A DNA stretch of 64,000 nucleotides, taken from Nostoc commune NIES-4072 (lineage in GTDB: Bacteria; Cyanobacteriota; Cyanobacteriia; Cyanobacteriales; Nostocaceae). Shown piece by piece: positions 26,669-36,608 of the stretch. Each line of letters opens with the position of its first letter. Positions within the stretch are counted from its first letter, which is position 1. The notes below the pieces were generated by a model. It saw nothing but the letters and a program-made list of their open reading frames with translations. It was not told the DNA's origin and made no database searches. Made by a program: the position numbers and the translations under genes. Location of the stretch: positions 5,824,516 through 5,888,515 of the forward strand of contig NZ_BDUD01000001.1 in NCBI RefSeq assembly GCF_003113895.1, written 5' to 3'.

Positions 26669-26842
26669 AATTAATTTCTCAACCAGATAAGTATTAGTAT
26701 TTTTAAGTAATTTACCCTAAACGGGATAAACCTGGATAGGGGAATGCAGCCACAACATTTCTATTGATGACAACTGCTCTAACTTTACTCCAGGCAACAG
26801 ATCCTATCCGTGAATTTTTAAATGTTTAAATGCGTGAATTTC

Positions 26843-28186
26843 TTAACCCCCCTTGTACTGAATCCGATAAATCCGATTATTAGCTTCTTCTGTTAGCAGT
26901 AGACTGCCATCTGGTAACACGAGTAAACCTACAGGTCGTCCCCAAGTGGTTGGTACAGAAGGATTTAGCAAAAATCCTGTGAGAAAGTCTTCGTAATAGC
27001 CAAGCGATCGCCCCTTAGCATCGAAGGGAACAAACACAATTTTATAACCAGTACCGCGATCGCGGTTCCAAGAACCACGAAAAGCAGCAAAAGCCCCATT
27101 TCGGTACTTTTCTGGAAACGTTTTACCATCATAAAACTGCAAACCCAATGCTGCTGAGTGTGCTTGGAACAGCACATCTGGCGTTTGGGTACGGGCTGCT
27201 AAGTCGGGGCGTTTACTTTTGCCATCCGTCTTTTGACGCGGATCTAGGTTGTTTGGTGTCAGATAAGCATAAGGCCAGCCGTAAAATGCCCCTTGTTTAA
27301 CACGTGTCAGATAATCTGGAACCAAATCATCACCGATTCCATCGCGTTCGTTGACAGTGGCGTAAAGTTCCTTAGTTACAGGATGAAAGTCTAAACCAAC
27401 AGGATTACGTAAGCCGGAAGCAAAAGTTTGCTGCTGGGAACCATCCAAATTCATCACCTGTACTGAAGCCCGTGGTAAAGGTTCTTCATCGACATTGGTT
27501 CCTGAACCAACAGAAACATATAATTTATTGCCATCGGGCGAGACAACAACATTGCGCGTCCAATGGTTGTTATAACCTTGAGAAGGCAAGTCGGCGATTT
27601 TTTCTGCCTTGTCTGTAATTTTATTTTGGCCTTTCTTATAGGGAAAACGAACCACAGCATCTGTATTCCCTAGAAAAAAGGAATTACCTGCAAAAGCCAT
27701 ACCAAAGGGTCTATTGAGTCCGTTGTCCCTACTAGCAAAGGTTTCTCGAACGTCGGCTACACCATCACCGTTGCTGTCACGTAACAGACGAATGCGATTT
27801 TGCCCGGTTTCAGTCACCAGGACATCACCACTGGGAGTTAAAGCTAACCAGCGTGGCGCATCTAAACCTTCTGCAAAGACGTTAACTGTAAAGCCTGGTG
27901 GTAGGCGCAGCACTGGGTTTTCCGGAATGGGCACAACCTCAGGTCGCTTAGAGGCACTTTCTGTTGCGAAGGGTGCTGGTAAATTTTTCAGATTTATCTG
28001 GATGCGCGTAGGTGAAAGTGCTTCAGTCCGAACGGTATCTTTTGACTGTGTAAAATTCTGTGTCAGTTGAGCAGAAGGTACAGGTGTTTCTGGTGTGGGA
28101 TTATCTGAGGAAGCGCGAGTCTGGTTACAGCCTACTACCAAGGTCAGTAAAAAAACTGGTAGCAACAAACGCGCAAAGACTTTCAT
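26843..28186 (-). CDS. Lipoprotein, PQQ-dependent sugar dehydrogenase-like
   Basis: A 447-residue six-bladed beta-propeller of the glucose/sorbosone dehydrogenase family. The lipobox LVVGC places the lipid at Cys20, so it is anchored at a membrane. Blade motifs are visible: GFTVNVFAEGLDAPRWLALTPSG, NGLNRPFGMAFAG, NHWTRNVVVSPDG, FASGLRNPVGLDFHP, and the C-terminal GLLVLPDGSLLLTEEANNRIYRI. The substrate and use of PQQ are inferred from the family; many cyanobacterial members are uncharacterised. Confidence 0.85.
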   Translation of the reverse strand: MKVFARLLLPVFLLTLVVGCNQTRASSDNPTPETPVPSAQLTQNFTQSKDTVRTEALSPTRIQINLKNLPAPFATESASKRPEVVPIPENPVLRLPPGFTVNVFAEGLDAPRWLALTPSGDVLVTETGQNRIRLLRDSNGDGVADVRETFASRDNGLNRPFGMAFAGNSFFLGNTDAVVRFPYKKGQNKITDKAEKIADLPSQGYNNHWTRNVVVSPDGNKLYVSVGSGTNVDEEPLPRASVQVMNLDGSQQQTFASGLRNPVGLDFHPVTKELYATVNERDGIGDDLVPDYLTRVKQGAFYGWPYAYLTPNNLDPRQKTDGKSKRPDLAARTQTPDVLFQAHSAALGLQFYDGKTFPEKYRNGAFAAFRGSWNRDRGTGYKIVFVPFDAKGRSLGYYEDFLTGFLLNPSVPTTWGRPVGLLVLPDGSLLLTEEANNRIYRIQYKGG

Positions 28187-28295
28187 GGCAATGTACTGTA
28201 TGACACAATTTTCTTACTTTAAACTTGAGACTTAATAATTGTCGCCAGTCTAAAGTTCGATTTTTCTGAGTTCAGTCAATTAACTTTTTCAAAGT

Positions 28296-28763
28296 CTATA
28301 CTGATTTAATTGACTCCCTCATTCCCAATGCCCAATGCCCACTATTCATGTAGATCAGCCCCACTTCCGGACTTTGCCAGCGCAATAAACTTTCAGCCGC
28401 TACTATTTTTCCAGAAGCGATATCCACTATTGGTTGATAATAAATTTCAAACTCTTCAAAATTATGTTGTTTGATAGCCCGGTGTAAACTGATTTCTAAT
28501 AACTGCATCTTTGGAGACAAATTATTAATTACAGCTTTAGGAGATAAATACCTTTTTAAAGTAGCGTGCTTTTCCAATCTGTTCATGATGGCACTTAATA
28601 ACCATATATTTATCGCAAATTTTTTACCTAAATAGGTATACATCCTATTTTGAAAATTTTTATTTTTAATCCAATACTTAATATTAACAGTGCAAGAAAA
28701 ACATTCTAACAACGAATGAAGTTTACTAGCCCAAAAGCTACATATTTTGAGCATTTCCCGCAC
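28296..28763 (-). pseudogene. Truncated EAL-domain fragment
   Basis: Residues about 85-136 (EISLHRAIKQHNFEEFEIYYQPIVDIASGKIVAAESLLRW) are the start of an EAL domain that hydrolyses cyclic di-GMP. The domain is about 240 residues normally, but here it breaks off after SPEVGLI into STRR-derived sequence (NSGHWALGMRES) and stops. The N-terminal 84 residues look non-native. All later catalytic residues are missing, so it is inactive. Confidence 0.7.
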
Positions 28764-28848
28764 TTGAACACTCCCGATAGCGACAACTAAGGCGAGCAGG
28801 TTCGCCTGTCGTATGTTTAAGTACTATAACGCTTACTAGTAACCATTT

Positions 28849-29021
28849 CTACTTGAGTACTTGGCTCTCAACTAGAATCTGATGTTCTACCTCAAAGGAA
28901 CCAACACTAGTGTTACCTCTAGTTTTCTCTATTTTTTCTGCTAGTTCTTGGCAGAGCCTTTTAGCCATGATTAAAATGACAATGTGACCTTGGTTATCTA
29001 CAACTGGCAATAGATCAAACT
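28849..29021 (-). pseudogene. CBS-domain remnant
   Basis: A 57-codon open stretch reads QFDLLPVVDNQGHIVILIMAKRL and ends VEHQILVESQVLK before TAG. LPVVDNQGHIV is the characteristic CBS-domain strand. A stop codon directly precedes the segment, and there is no start codon. It lies just upstream of the EAL fragment and may be what remains of the same or a neighbouring signalling gene. Confidence 0.4.
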
Positions 29022-29106
29022 GCTAAATTCTCAGTAATATTATTGAGGGTGTGTTTCAAATATCTAACATATCTCATGTCGTGGTTAAGGTATGCGTAAC
29101 TCTTTA

Positions 29107-31902
29107 CTAAAGACGCAACCGCCGTTCGCCGTAACGTAATAGCCTTTCTATAGTTACAATCCGATTTTCCCAAACCTTGACTTGATAGGAGTTTGACTTC
29201 AGTTCTTGGCGCATCAATACCCGAAATTGAGATTGGAATCGAGTTAGAGAGGCTCTTGCCACTAGTAACTTGCTAGGATTCGGGGAAGCAGCAAGCTGAT
29301 TTAAAGCACTGCCTAAAACTTCTGCCTGGTTGTTAAAATCTAATATTGTCTGAGCCGGTCTTTGTAGTTGGTCATTTTGGAAAACAAATTTCCATTCCCT
29401 TTGCAGCGCGGTGTAACGGATGGCGGCAGTTTGAAAAGGCTGACGGTGAGGAATGGGTTCACTTGTTGTAGATTGAATCCTACCTTGAGTGCTACTAAAA
29501 AGTTTTTGTAAATCGTTATTAAAATTCTCTGCGGCAAAGAGTGCATAACCACTAACTGGCAAGTCCCTTACCAACTGGAGTTGATCGAATGCTCCAATTG
29601 TTGGCAAAGAAAGTAAGCGAATTCCCGGTACTAATAAGGTAGACCCCAATTGTTTAGAGGCAATCCAGGGTTGAGCAAGTCGTTGGAAGCGAGGAGTATC
29701 CAGAGCATAAGTCATGGGAACAATTAAATCTACATCCCCCTGCGTTGCCCAAGTTTCCCAGTTTTGTTGAATTTTCTGAATCCGTTCTAATTCTGGCAAA
29801 GGAAATACTGCAACCGACAAAATCAAATTCGGTCGCTTTTGTCGCAACTGCTGTGATAATTGGGCAACAAAGCTATCAACTTGCTGGGTACGAAATGTCG
29901 TCCACTTTTGCCACAAGTCTGGTTGATTGGGGGAAATATTTATTGGATCTACACCAGTAAGCTGCTGAAATTGCGCTCTTGCAGCTTTGCCATAGCCGTA
30001 GGTTCGGCCTGCTAATGGGTCTTGGAAAGGGTAGCGAATGTAGTCTAGCTGTAGACCATCTACGTTATAGCGAGTGACTATTTCCTCATACAGCTTTAGT
30101 AAATACTGCCGCACTTCTGGGTTAGCTGGATCGAAGAATGGCTTAGTTTGACCAACGGGAATCATGTTGCCAAGATTATCGTAGTTTGCCCAATCGGGAT
30201 GAGCCGCCAGCACTGGCCCTGGATAATCAGGATTAAGGTTGAGAATTTGATTGTGACGTTGGTTACCAGCAGCAAAAGTCCAAACCCAAGCATGTAATTC
30301 CATGTCTCGCTCATGGGCTAATTTCACTGCATCTGCCAGTGGGTCCCAGCCACGAATTAGTGGGTTTTGCTCTTTTGCAACTTGGCTCGGATAAATGGTG
30401 TAGCCAGCATTAACAGTTTCAAAAAAGACAGTATTAATCCCAGCTTGAGCTAGACGATCAAAAATCTGGGCTAATCCTGCCTTGCTACCAGCACGAACAA
30501 TCGTCCCCCGATCTAACCAAACTGCCCGAATTTCTGGTTGAGCTAGTCTTTGATCAACAGGAAACTGCTGCCACAAAGTCGTTTTAGCTTTCAGCCACTG
30601 CTGACGGGCTAAAGCATAGTTTTTTTGGGCAATCAATAGGGGGAAGTTTTTGGCAATTACCTTTACCTGTGCCAAGGCTTGCTCTTTACTCATACCTAGC
30701 GCCCCCAGTTTAGTTGAGGCTAATTGCGTAGGTTGCTCCTTGAGAGATTGGGAGCTGTAGGTGTCCAGATGTCTAGAGGACTGTTTAGCTTCAGATGTAA
30801 CTTCACCAAGATTAGGCGCATTGGCTGACACTGCTAAATTAGCGCTTTCCACCCGACCTATCAGATTTTCTAGCTCTTGCTGGAGAGCGATCGCTTGGTT
30901 GTTGTCAATCGGCTCATTAGAGTTAGGTGCAACATCCAGACGAACCGCTTGTTCTAATTGGTCAATAGCCTCTTGAGAACTTGGGGGTTTGACTGTAGGG
31001 AGCGGTTTAGATATGGGAGCAGTGGCAGTTTTAGGAGGAGATGAGGGGGATGAACTACTCCTCTGCTCCCCTGCCCCTTGCCCCCTGCTTCCTGCCTCCT
31101 GTCCCCTCGGCGCAGCCGCCACCGTTGTCGAGCAGTTTGGGGAACCTCCCGGTACTTTTTTCATGCGATTCGATGGCGGTAGCGCTGTCAAATAGTGATT
31201 GAGAGTAGCTTTTAACCAGGCATTATCTAACCCGGCCTCTGTTGCTGTGTCTGTTCCCCAACGCCAGCCCATAAAGGTGGAACGCTCAGTTGTTACTACT
31301 GCGGCTGGATTATCTTTGGAATTCCAAACAGCAGGAGATTCACTGCCTATATCATTAGGAATCACAACACCGCCGCGCACTTTGCCAAAGAGTTCAGTTT
31401 GATTTGCCCATTCTGAAATATTGGTTTTTGTGGGTTTGATCTGTTCTGTCTCACTGAGGCTGAATCCCCAATAACCTCCCAACAGCGATCGCAATAATTG
31501 GCGCACTCCCGGCGCTGACAGACTACCTACAGGGCCACTGGCAATCAGACGCCCTCCCTTACTCATCCATTCTTCCAGAGCGATCGCTTGGGTTGGCGTT
31601 AATGTCTCAACATTTGGCAAAAATAATACCCGGCGATCGCCCCAATCTGCCCCACTCCTAACATCAGCTAGGGGAATTACACAATATTTCACCCCTATTG
31701 TCTGTAAGCGGTCAGTTATCCCTCTCCATTGATTTGAATTTTCTTGGCTATACACTACGCTCAATACAGGTTCTTCAGTCGTCGCCATTACTGGCAAAAT
31801 ACTAAAACTATTTAAAATTAAAAAGTTAAAACTTAAAATGAAGAATCCGGCTTTTTTTATTTGTAAGTTTGCCTTTTTATGAGATTTTTCCTGATTCTTC
31901 AC
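29107..31902 (-). CDS. Exported GHL10-type glycoside hydrolase
   Basis: 931 residues. A signal peptide (FFILSFNFLILNSFSILPVMA) is followed by a glutamine-amidotransferase-like N-terminal region and a long linker. The GHL10 (DUF187) hydrolase domain is at about 470-790: EIRAVWLDRGTIV, GINTVFFETVNAGYTIYPS, DMELHAWVWTFAAGN and YNVDGLQLDYIRYPF with the conserved Asp. Such enzymes are thought to cut envelope glycans. A stretch of the linker (about residues 258-290) is STRR-encoded low complexity (GQEAGSRGQGAGEQ). The protein is likely periplasmic or surface-exposed. Confidence 0.85.
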   Translation of the reverse strand: MKNQEKSHKKANLQIKKAGFFILSFNFLILNSFSILPVMATTEEPVLSVVYSQENSNQWRGITDRLQTIGVKYCVIPLADVRSGADWGDRRVLFLPNVETLTPTQAIALEEWMSKGGRLIASGPVGSLSAPGVRQLLRSLLGGYWGFSLSETEQIKPTKTNISEWANQTELFGKVRGGVVIPNDIGSESPAVWNSKDNPAAVVTTERSTFMGWRWGTDTATEAGLDNAWLKATLNHYLTALPPSNRMKKVPGGSPNCSTTVAAAPRGQEAGSRGQGAGEQRSSSSPSSPPKTATAPISKPLPTVKPPSSQEAIDQLEQAVRLDVAPNSNEPIDNNQAIALQQELENLIGRVESANLAVSANAPNLGEVTSEAKQSSRHLDTYSSQSLKEQPTQLASTKLGALGMSKEQALAQVKVIAKNFPLLIAQKNYALARQQWLKAKTTLWQQFPVDQRLAQPEIRAVWLDRGTIVRAGSKAGLAQIFDRLAQAGINTVFFETVNAGYTIYPSQVAKEQNPLIRGWDPLADAVKLAHERDMELHAWVWTFAAGNQRHNQILNLNPDYPGPVLAAHPDWANYDNLGNMIPVGQTKPFFDPANPEVRQYLLKLYEEIVTRYNVDGLQLDYIRYPFQDPLAGRTYGYGKAARAQFQQLTGVDPINISPNQPDLWQKWTTFRTQQVDSFVAQLSQQLRQKRPNLILSVAVFPLPELERIQKIQQNWETWATQGDVDLIVPMTYALDTPRFQRLAQPWIASKQLGSTLLVPGIRLLSLPTIGAFDQLQLVRDLPVSGYALFAAENFNNDLQKLFSSTQGRIQSTTSEPIPHRQPFQTAAIRYTALQREWKFVFQNDQLQRPAQTILDFNNQAEVLGSALNQLAASPNPSKLLVARASLTRFQSQFRVLMRQELKSNSYQVKVWENRIVTIERLLRYGERRLRL

Positions 31903-31999
31903 TACTGGCTCCTCAGCGAATTAGTTATAAGGCATTACCTCTTATTTATCATCTAGCATAACCATAAATTACCTCCGAAAAACAACTGATCTTTGACAA

Positions 32000-33337
32000 C
32001 TAAACTTGAGCAACATTGAGAATGCATGTTTTAATTAAATCTTCAACTCCTCCTACAGGAAGAATTTTTGTATTTAGTTTGCCAGCTAATTCCTCAATAC
32101 TCATGTCATCTAAAAACAATAGTTCCCCATTTTTTAACATGATATTCGGTAACAAAATACCATCACCTAAATCTTGACCTTTAAGATTTAAAAGCAAATC
32201 ATGACCCGTTAATAATCCGGTTACACTGATAGTTTGTCCCCAATAATCACTACATAAAGCACGCATATTGACTTCTAAACCTTCAACAGAATTTAAGCGT
32301 TTCAAAATGGGTTGAAATGCTTTTTCTACGGCATTGCCTACTATCCAAGTTAATTTTCTTTGAGGATAAACTTTTGGCGGTAGTAATTCTGCTGCAACGG
32401 TGGCAAATTGCTTGATAAATAATTGAATCGAACCAACTCCGTTATCAATTTGGGGATATTCTTCATATTCAGATTCGCTGGGTAATTCTTCACCTGCAAT
32501 CAAAAACCACTCATCGGCTAACCAAACAACGCTAGAACCAAATTTTTGGCGAAATTGCCCTGAGAGCATTCGCACTTGGGAAATCACTTCTTTGGCTTTT
32601 TCCCTAGTTACAGGTATGAGTTCGTCTTCTGGAGGCCGAAACCGAGTTAACCCAACTGGCACAACTGCCACCGATGCCACCGCAGGCACTTCACCAGTAT
32701 GAAAGGAGGTTAAATCTTTGAGAGTTTGTTCCAGATGTTTGCCATCATTTATACCAGGACAAACAACTACTTGAGCATGAATTTGTAGTCGCCTTTCTTG
32801 AAACCACTTGAGTTGTTGCAAGATTTGTCCTGCACGCGGATTTTTCAGCAGTCTAATTCTAACTTCCGGCTCGGTAGCATGAACAGAAACATACAACGGA
32901 GACAAGCGCATTTGCTCAATCCGTTGCCATTCTCTTTCTGACAAATTAGTTAGGGTAAGATAAGAACCGTACAAAAAGCTCAGACGGTAATCGTCATCTT
33001 TTAAATACAAGCTGGTGCGCTTACCTGGTGGCTGTTGGTCAATAAAGCAAAATGGACAGCGATTGTTGCACTGAATTAAGCCATCAAATAGGGCAGTTTC
33101 AAATTCTAGTCCTAAGTCTTGATCGTAATCTTTTTCTATTTCCAGGCTATGAGTTTTACCAGCAGCGTCTAAAACTTCTAGTTCCAAAACTTCATCAGCA
33201 CATAAAAACTGATAATCAATTAAATCACGGGGACGTGTACCATTGATAGCAACGATCGCATCCCCGGCCTCAAAGCCAATCTCTGCGGCTATTGAGTCTG
33301 GAAGAACCTTGGTAATTCGGGCAGGATTAATGGTACT
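32000..33337 (-). CDS. PDZ-radical SAM protein (TIGR03279 family)
   Basis: The N-terminal PDZ-like domain (MSTINPARITKVLPDSIAAEIG, GDAIVAINGTRPRDL) is followed by a radical SAM core with CNNRCPFCF binding the Fe-S cluster and then the DUF512 region. The family is conserved in cyanobacteria and algae, with unknown substrate. I start at ATG 33337; the 15 residues added by the longer frame (TNAQCPMPNAPCP) are STRR-derived. The tandem repeats abut the start codon. Length about 445. Confidence 0.85.
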   Translation of the reverse strand, partial: STINPARITKVLPDSIAAEIGFEAGDAIVAINGTRPRDLIDYQFLCADEVLELEVLDAAGKTHSLEIEKDYDQDLGLEFETALFDGLIQCNNRCPFCFIDQQPPGKRTSLYLKDDDYRLSFLYGSYLTLTNLSEREWQRIEQMRLSPLYVSVHATEPEVRIRLLKNPRAGQILQQLKWFQERRLQIHAQVVVCPGINDGKHLEQTLKDLTSFHTGEVPAVASVAVVPVGLTRFRPPEDELIPVTREKAKEVISQVRMLSGQFRQKFGSSVVWLADEWFLIAGEELPSESEYEEYPQIDNGVGSIQLFIKQFATVAAELLPPKVYPQRKLTWIVGNAVEKAFQPILKRLNSVEGLEVNMRALCSDYWGQTISVTGLLTGHDLLLNLKGQDLGDGILLPNIMLKNGELLFLDDMSIEELAGKLNTKILPVGGVEDLIKTCILNVAQV

Positions 33338-33377
33338 CATTGGGCATGGGGCATTGGGCATGGGGCATTGGGCATTA
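33337..33377. repeat. STRR tract (GGGCATT) at a gene start
   Basis: About six GGGCAT-type units lie immediately upstream of, and partly include, the start codon of the PDZ-radical SAM gene. Confidence 0.75.
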
Positions 33378-33416
33378 GTCATTTGCTTTGAACTAATGAC
33401 TAATGACTATTATGAA

Positions 33417-34244
33417 TTATCCTTTCCATCCGGCTGCGATCGCAGCTAAAATAGCACTGCCGAATGCTAATCTATACCAAACGAAAACTAAAGTGTTTTT
33501 GGTTGCTAAATACTTGATTAAGAATGCAATTGATAGGTAGGAAAAAATCAAGGTTGAAATAATCCCTACAATTAATAGTCCAACAATGTTATCTGGCAAC
33601 TGTTGGGCTTCAAATAACTTGAAGATTTTCAGACTTTTATACAACGTTGCAATGGTAAGAGTTGGAAACCCTAACAAAAACGAGAATTTCGCTGCTGTAT
33701 CGCGTTCTAATCCTAAAAATAAGGCAGTTGTCAACGTTGAACCAGAACGAGAAACACCTGGAATCAAAGCAAGTGTTTGTCCTAATCCAACTAAAATACC
33801 ATCTCGAATCTGCAATGAATTAAAATCTCGTTTGCGAGTGCCAATTTTCTCTGCCAAAGCTAATAAAAGTGCCATGATGATTGACATGATGGCAATAATT
33901 AATGCACTCTCCGGTAGAACGTCTTTCAAAAGAAAGCCGAAAATTAAAGCAGGCATTGTTCCTACTACAATACCGACAAGAATTTTCCACTCCTCACGTT
34001 GCCAGTCTTTGTCTTTTAGTGCTTCGATTCCACCTTTGATAATATTAGTAATCAGCGACCAAAAATAGCCCACAATTGCTATAACGCTGCCAAATTGAAT
34101 TGCATCGACAAAATCTTTAGAACCTAGTTCTTTCCAACCAAATACCTTGGTCACAATCAGAAGATGTGCAGTGCTGCTGATTGGCAAAAACTCTGTAACA
34201 CCTTGAACAATACCCAAAATAAAAGCTTGAATAAACTCCATCAA
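33417..34244 (-). CDS. uppP: Undecaprenyl-diphosphatase
   Basis: UppP (BacA) dephosphorylates undecaprenyl diphosphate at the membrane so the lipid carrier can be reused for peptidoglycan and polysaccharides. 275 residues, about eight hydrophobic helices. Both catalytic motifs are present: GVTEFLPISSTAHL near the N-terminus and PGVSRSGSTLTTALFLG in the middle. ATG 34244 gives the usual MEFIQAFILGIVQG start. Confidence 0.95.
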   Translation of the reverse strand: MMEFIQAFILGIVQGVTEFLPISSTAHLLIVTKVFGWKELGSKDFVDAIQFGSVIAIVGYFWSLITNIIKGGIEALKDKDWQREEWKILVGIVVGTMPALIFGFLLKDVLPESALIIAIMSIIMALLLALAEKIGTRKRDFNSLQIRDGILVGLGQTLALIPGVSRSGSTLTTALFLGLERDTAAKFSFLLGFPTLTIATLYKSLKIFKLFEAQQLPDNIVGLLIVGIISTLIFSYLSIAFLIKYLATKNTLVFVWYRLAFGSAILAAIAAGWKG

Positions 34245-34697
34245 TTAATACCTTTTTCCTGTTCTAGACATGATTACTTACTGATGGTGATGTTACTTTA
34301 TATACTTTTTGTGCACCCAATATTGTAGAAAACTCCAGTTTACTAAATCAATAACACCATCCAAGACGCTGACCATGTTCTTACACCCACATCAATAAGT
34401 CAACGAAATTTTGGCAATTCATCAAACTTTAATATTTAGCGACTGATGCCATTGACTTTTTACCCGTTATATTTGACTTTTATTTCTCTGTAGTTCTTTG
34501 TAAATGCGAACTACAAAGGAGCTTTGTACATAAGGTAACTTGAGTGAATTAGTCTGGTACAGAATGTTTTGTTTGGTTTGCGGCTGCGCTCCCCGAAATT
34601 TCAGTATAATTACAATGCACTAGGCAATCCCCCAGGGGGGGATTTTAAAATGTGATATCTTAAATAAAATAAAGTTTAGTAACAAATATTAAAAACT
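34245..34697. other. Intergenic region with one terminator-like hairpin
   Basis: A divergent gap of 453 bp. The only clear structure is AATCCCCC-AGG-GGGGGATT at 34626-34644, followed by TTAAAA. It sits 54 bp before the DUF3120 gene and could be a terminator or leader hairpin. No ORF or RNA gene was recognised. Confidence 0.5.
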
Positions 34698-35477
34698 TTG
34701 ATTAATAATACACTGTCCTCCTACACTGCTTCTATCCCTTCTATTGATACAGAGTTAGATTTAACTGTTACTGGGCACAAGGGTATCAGAGAATTGGAAT
34801 CTACACTTTCCTTTTCTCCCTCTCTTCCTTTATCTATTTCTGGGCGACAAACTTGGTTAGTGTTTGCGGCGGCGGTGTTTTTGGTAACAGTACCAGTATT
34901 TATAGAAGCGCCAATAGTGCGATCGCTACCAAGTCTAAGTTTAGCCCTGACAGCCTTTTGGGTTTGGCTAAGTTTTACTTTAATGTCACGTCCTGCAACT
35001 TATGTATGGGGAGATTTGCTCTTAGGGTTTAGCTGGAGTTGGTTAGCAGGAGCGATTTACTGGGGCTGGTTACGTTGGGAACCTGCGTGGCATCTACCAG
35101 TAGAGTCTATAGGATTACCCTTTGCTTGCTGGTGTTTGGCGAAGAATTGGGGCAAAGTGGGTAACTGGTTTTATTTAGGTTCTTTACTAGGTACTATCTT
35201 AACCGACGTATATTTCTATATAGCAGACTTAATGCCCTATTGGCGGCAAATTATGATAGTAGATGCAGATGTAGCACCGCAAATATTACAAAATGCTCTG
35301 ATACAAGTACAAACACCTTGGGGACAAAATTGGGCCATAGTTTTGGCCTCAGTTCTGTTGACAGTCGGTGTTTTGCCTTTAATCCGAAAGCAAAGACACT
35401 GGTATGCCTTTAGTGGAGCAGTTTTAAGCACGATTTTGGTAGACAGCCTATTTTTGTTAGCTGCGATCGCAGCCTAA
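34698..35477 (+). CDS. DUF3120 membrane protein
   Basis: About 259 residues with six or more hydrophobic helices, beginning around residue 50 (TWLVFAAAVFLVTVPVFIEAP). The segments YVWGDLLLGFSWSWLAGAIYWGWLRWEP and LPYWRQIMIV-type motif (DLMPYWRQIM) match the DUF3120 family of photosynthetic organisms. Function unknown. The start is a TTG at 34698; no in-frame ATG lies before the first helices, so a GTG or TTG start is required. The start choice is uncertain. Confidence 0.75.
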   Translation: MINNTLSSYTASIPSIDTELDLTVTGHKGIRELESTLSFSPSLPLSISGRQTWLVFAAAVFLVTVPVFIEAPIVRSLPSLSLALTAFWVWLSFTLMSRPATYVWGDLLLGFSWSWLAGAIYWGWLRWEPAWHLPVESIGLPFACWCLAKNWGKVGNWFYLGSLLGTILTDVYFYIADLMPYWRQIMIVDADVAPQILQNALIQVQTPWGQNWAIVLASVLLTVGVLPLIRKQRHWYAFSGAVLSTILVDSLFLLAAIAA

Positions 35478-35988
35478 AAAATATTAAAAAATTGTGTAAT
35501 ATTAAAACCGAAACTTTTCCAGCCCAGTCTACGGTACATCAAAAATCATGCTGTAGATGATTAATAGGTTAAGAAATATTACATAACAGTCCATCACTAT
35601 CAACTCATCCTGCTAGGGCTTTTGGTATTAGGTATCAAACTATTTCATCTATGGTTGGGAGCTAGAATCAGCTACACCGAAAAGATTTCGTCTAGTTGGG
35701 AATGCTCAGGATCATGGATAGAACCGTATTGCAGCTATGCAGTCACTGTCACCACGATAAAAATTTTTTGCAAAAGTACAGTCAAACCCAGTAACGGCAA
35801 ATATTGTGGATATTAATACGCTGTATATTAGTTTCTGATGACTGCTGTGTTGATTAAGCTATCAGGTTTTGTCATTTGTCCTTTGTCCTTTGTCCTTGGC
35901 GCTCTGATTAATGACTAATGACTCATGACTAATGACTGCTGTTAGCTTAAAACTTTTATTTCTGTTTGATGGAAAGAGGTAGAAAATC
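35478..35988. other. Intergenic region upstream of psbU
   Basis: 511 bp. It contains a 64-codon frame (35622-35816) that I do not accept as a gene, and STRR-like TTTGTCC and ATGACTA units at about 35875-35935 just before the psbU leader. The psbU promoter should lie in its last 150 bp, but no clear -10/-35 was identified. Confidence 0.5.
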
Positions 35989-36417
35989 GTGAAAGGATTG
36001 GCGCGTTTATTAACAGTGTTTAGCTTGTTACTTAGTTGCTGGGGATGGCTGGGAACAACTCAGATAGCCCAAGCTGCTAGTTTCAACAGTTTTGCATTTC
36101 CTCAAGTCCCAATTCTGGCAATAGAGCGGCAGAATCGGGCAGATGCGAAGCTAGGAACGGAATTTGGTAAAAAAATTGATTTGAATAATACCAACGTCCG
36201 AGCTTTTCAACAGTATCCAGGGCTTTATCCCACCTTGGCTAAGAAAATCATCACAAATGCTCCCTACCAAAAAGTAGAGGATGTATTGGATCTTCCAGGA
36301 TTGAGCGATCGCCAGAAACAAACCCTGCAAGCCAACTTGGATAAATTCACCGTGACAGAACTAGAACCTGCCTTTAACGAGGGAGACGATCGCTTTAACA
36401 ACGGCATCTACAGATAA
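35989..36417 (+). CDS. psbU: Photosystem II 12 kDa extrinsic protein
   Basis: PsbU is a lumenal extrinsic subunit that stabilises the oxygen-evolving centre. The signal peptide ([22 protein letters not shown]) targets the lumen. The helix-hairpin-helix-type mature part has [25 protein letters not shown] and [18 protein letters not shown]. Length 142 with leader is normal. The start is GTG 35989. A terminator hairpin follows. Confidence 0.95.
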   Translation: MKGLARLLTVFSLLLSCWGWLGTTQIAQAASFNSFAFPQVPILAIERQNRADAKLGTEFGKKIDLNNTNVRAFQQYPGLYPTLAKKIITNAPYQKVEDVLDLPGLSDRQKQTLQANLDKFTVTELEPAFNEGDDRFNNGIYR

Positions 36418-36449
36418 CTGCACGTTGCAGCTAATGTAGCAAATAGCAG

Positions 36450-36485
36450 CCCACTCCTAATTCTAGAGAGTGGGAGTCTTCTATT
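36450..36485 (+). terminator. Terminator hairpin after psbU
   Basis: CCCACTC (36450-36456) pairs with GAGTGGG (36468-36474) across an 11-nt loop, followed by AGTCTTCTATT. It lies 33 bp after the psbU stop. The T-run is weak. Confidence 0.5.
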
Positions 36486-36536
36486 CAATATAAAGGGGGT
36501 ACAAGGAAGACAAGGGGTACTAGGAAGACAAAATAA

Positions 36537-36605
36537 AATTTTTCCTTACCTCCCCTTGCCCCCTGCCCCCTGCCCCTGTTCCCTGCCCCCTGCCCCCTCC
36601 CCATT
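36537..36605. repeat. STRR-like CCCCTGC/CCCCTTG tract
   Basis: C-rich CCCCTGC-type units lie directly before the nadB start at 36609. They occupy the region where a leader and ribosome-binding site would be expected. Confidence 0.65.
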
Positions 36606-36608
36606 ACC

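Noticed and set aside
35622-35816. 64-codon frame upstream of psbU
   Set aside because: No recognisable motif, odd composition rich in Ser and Cys, and no neighbour to support it.
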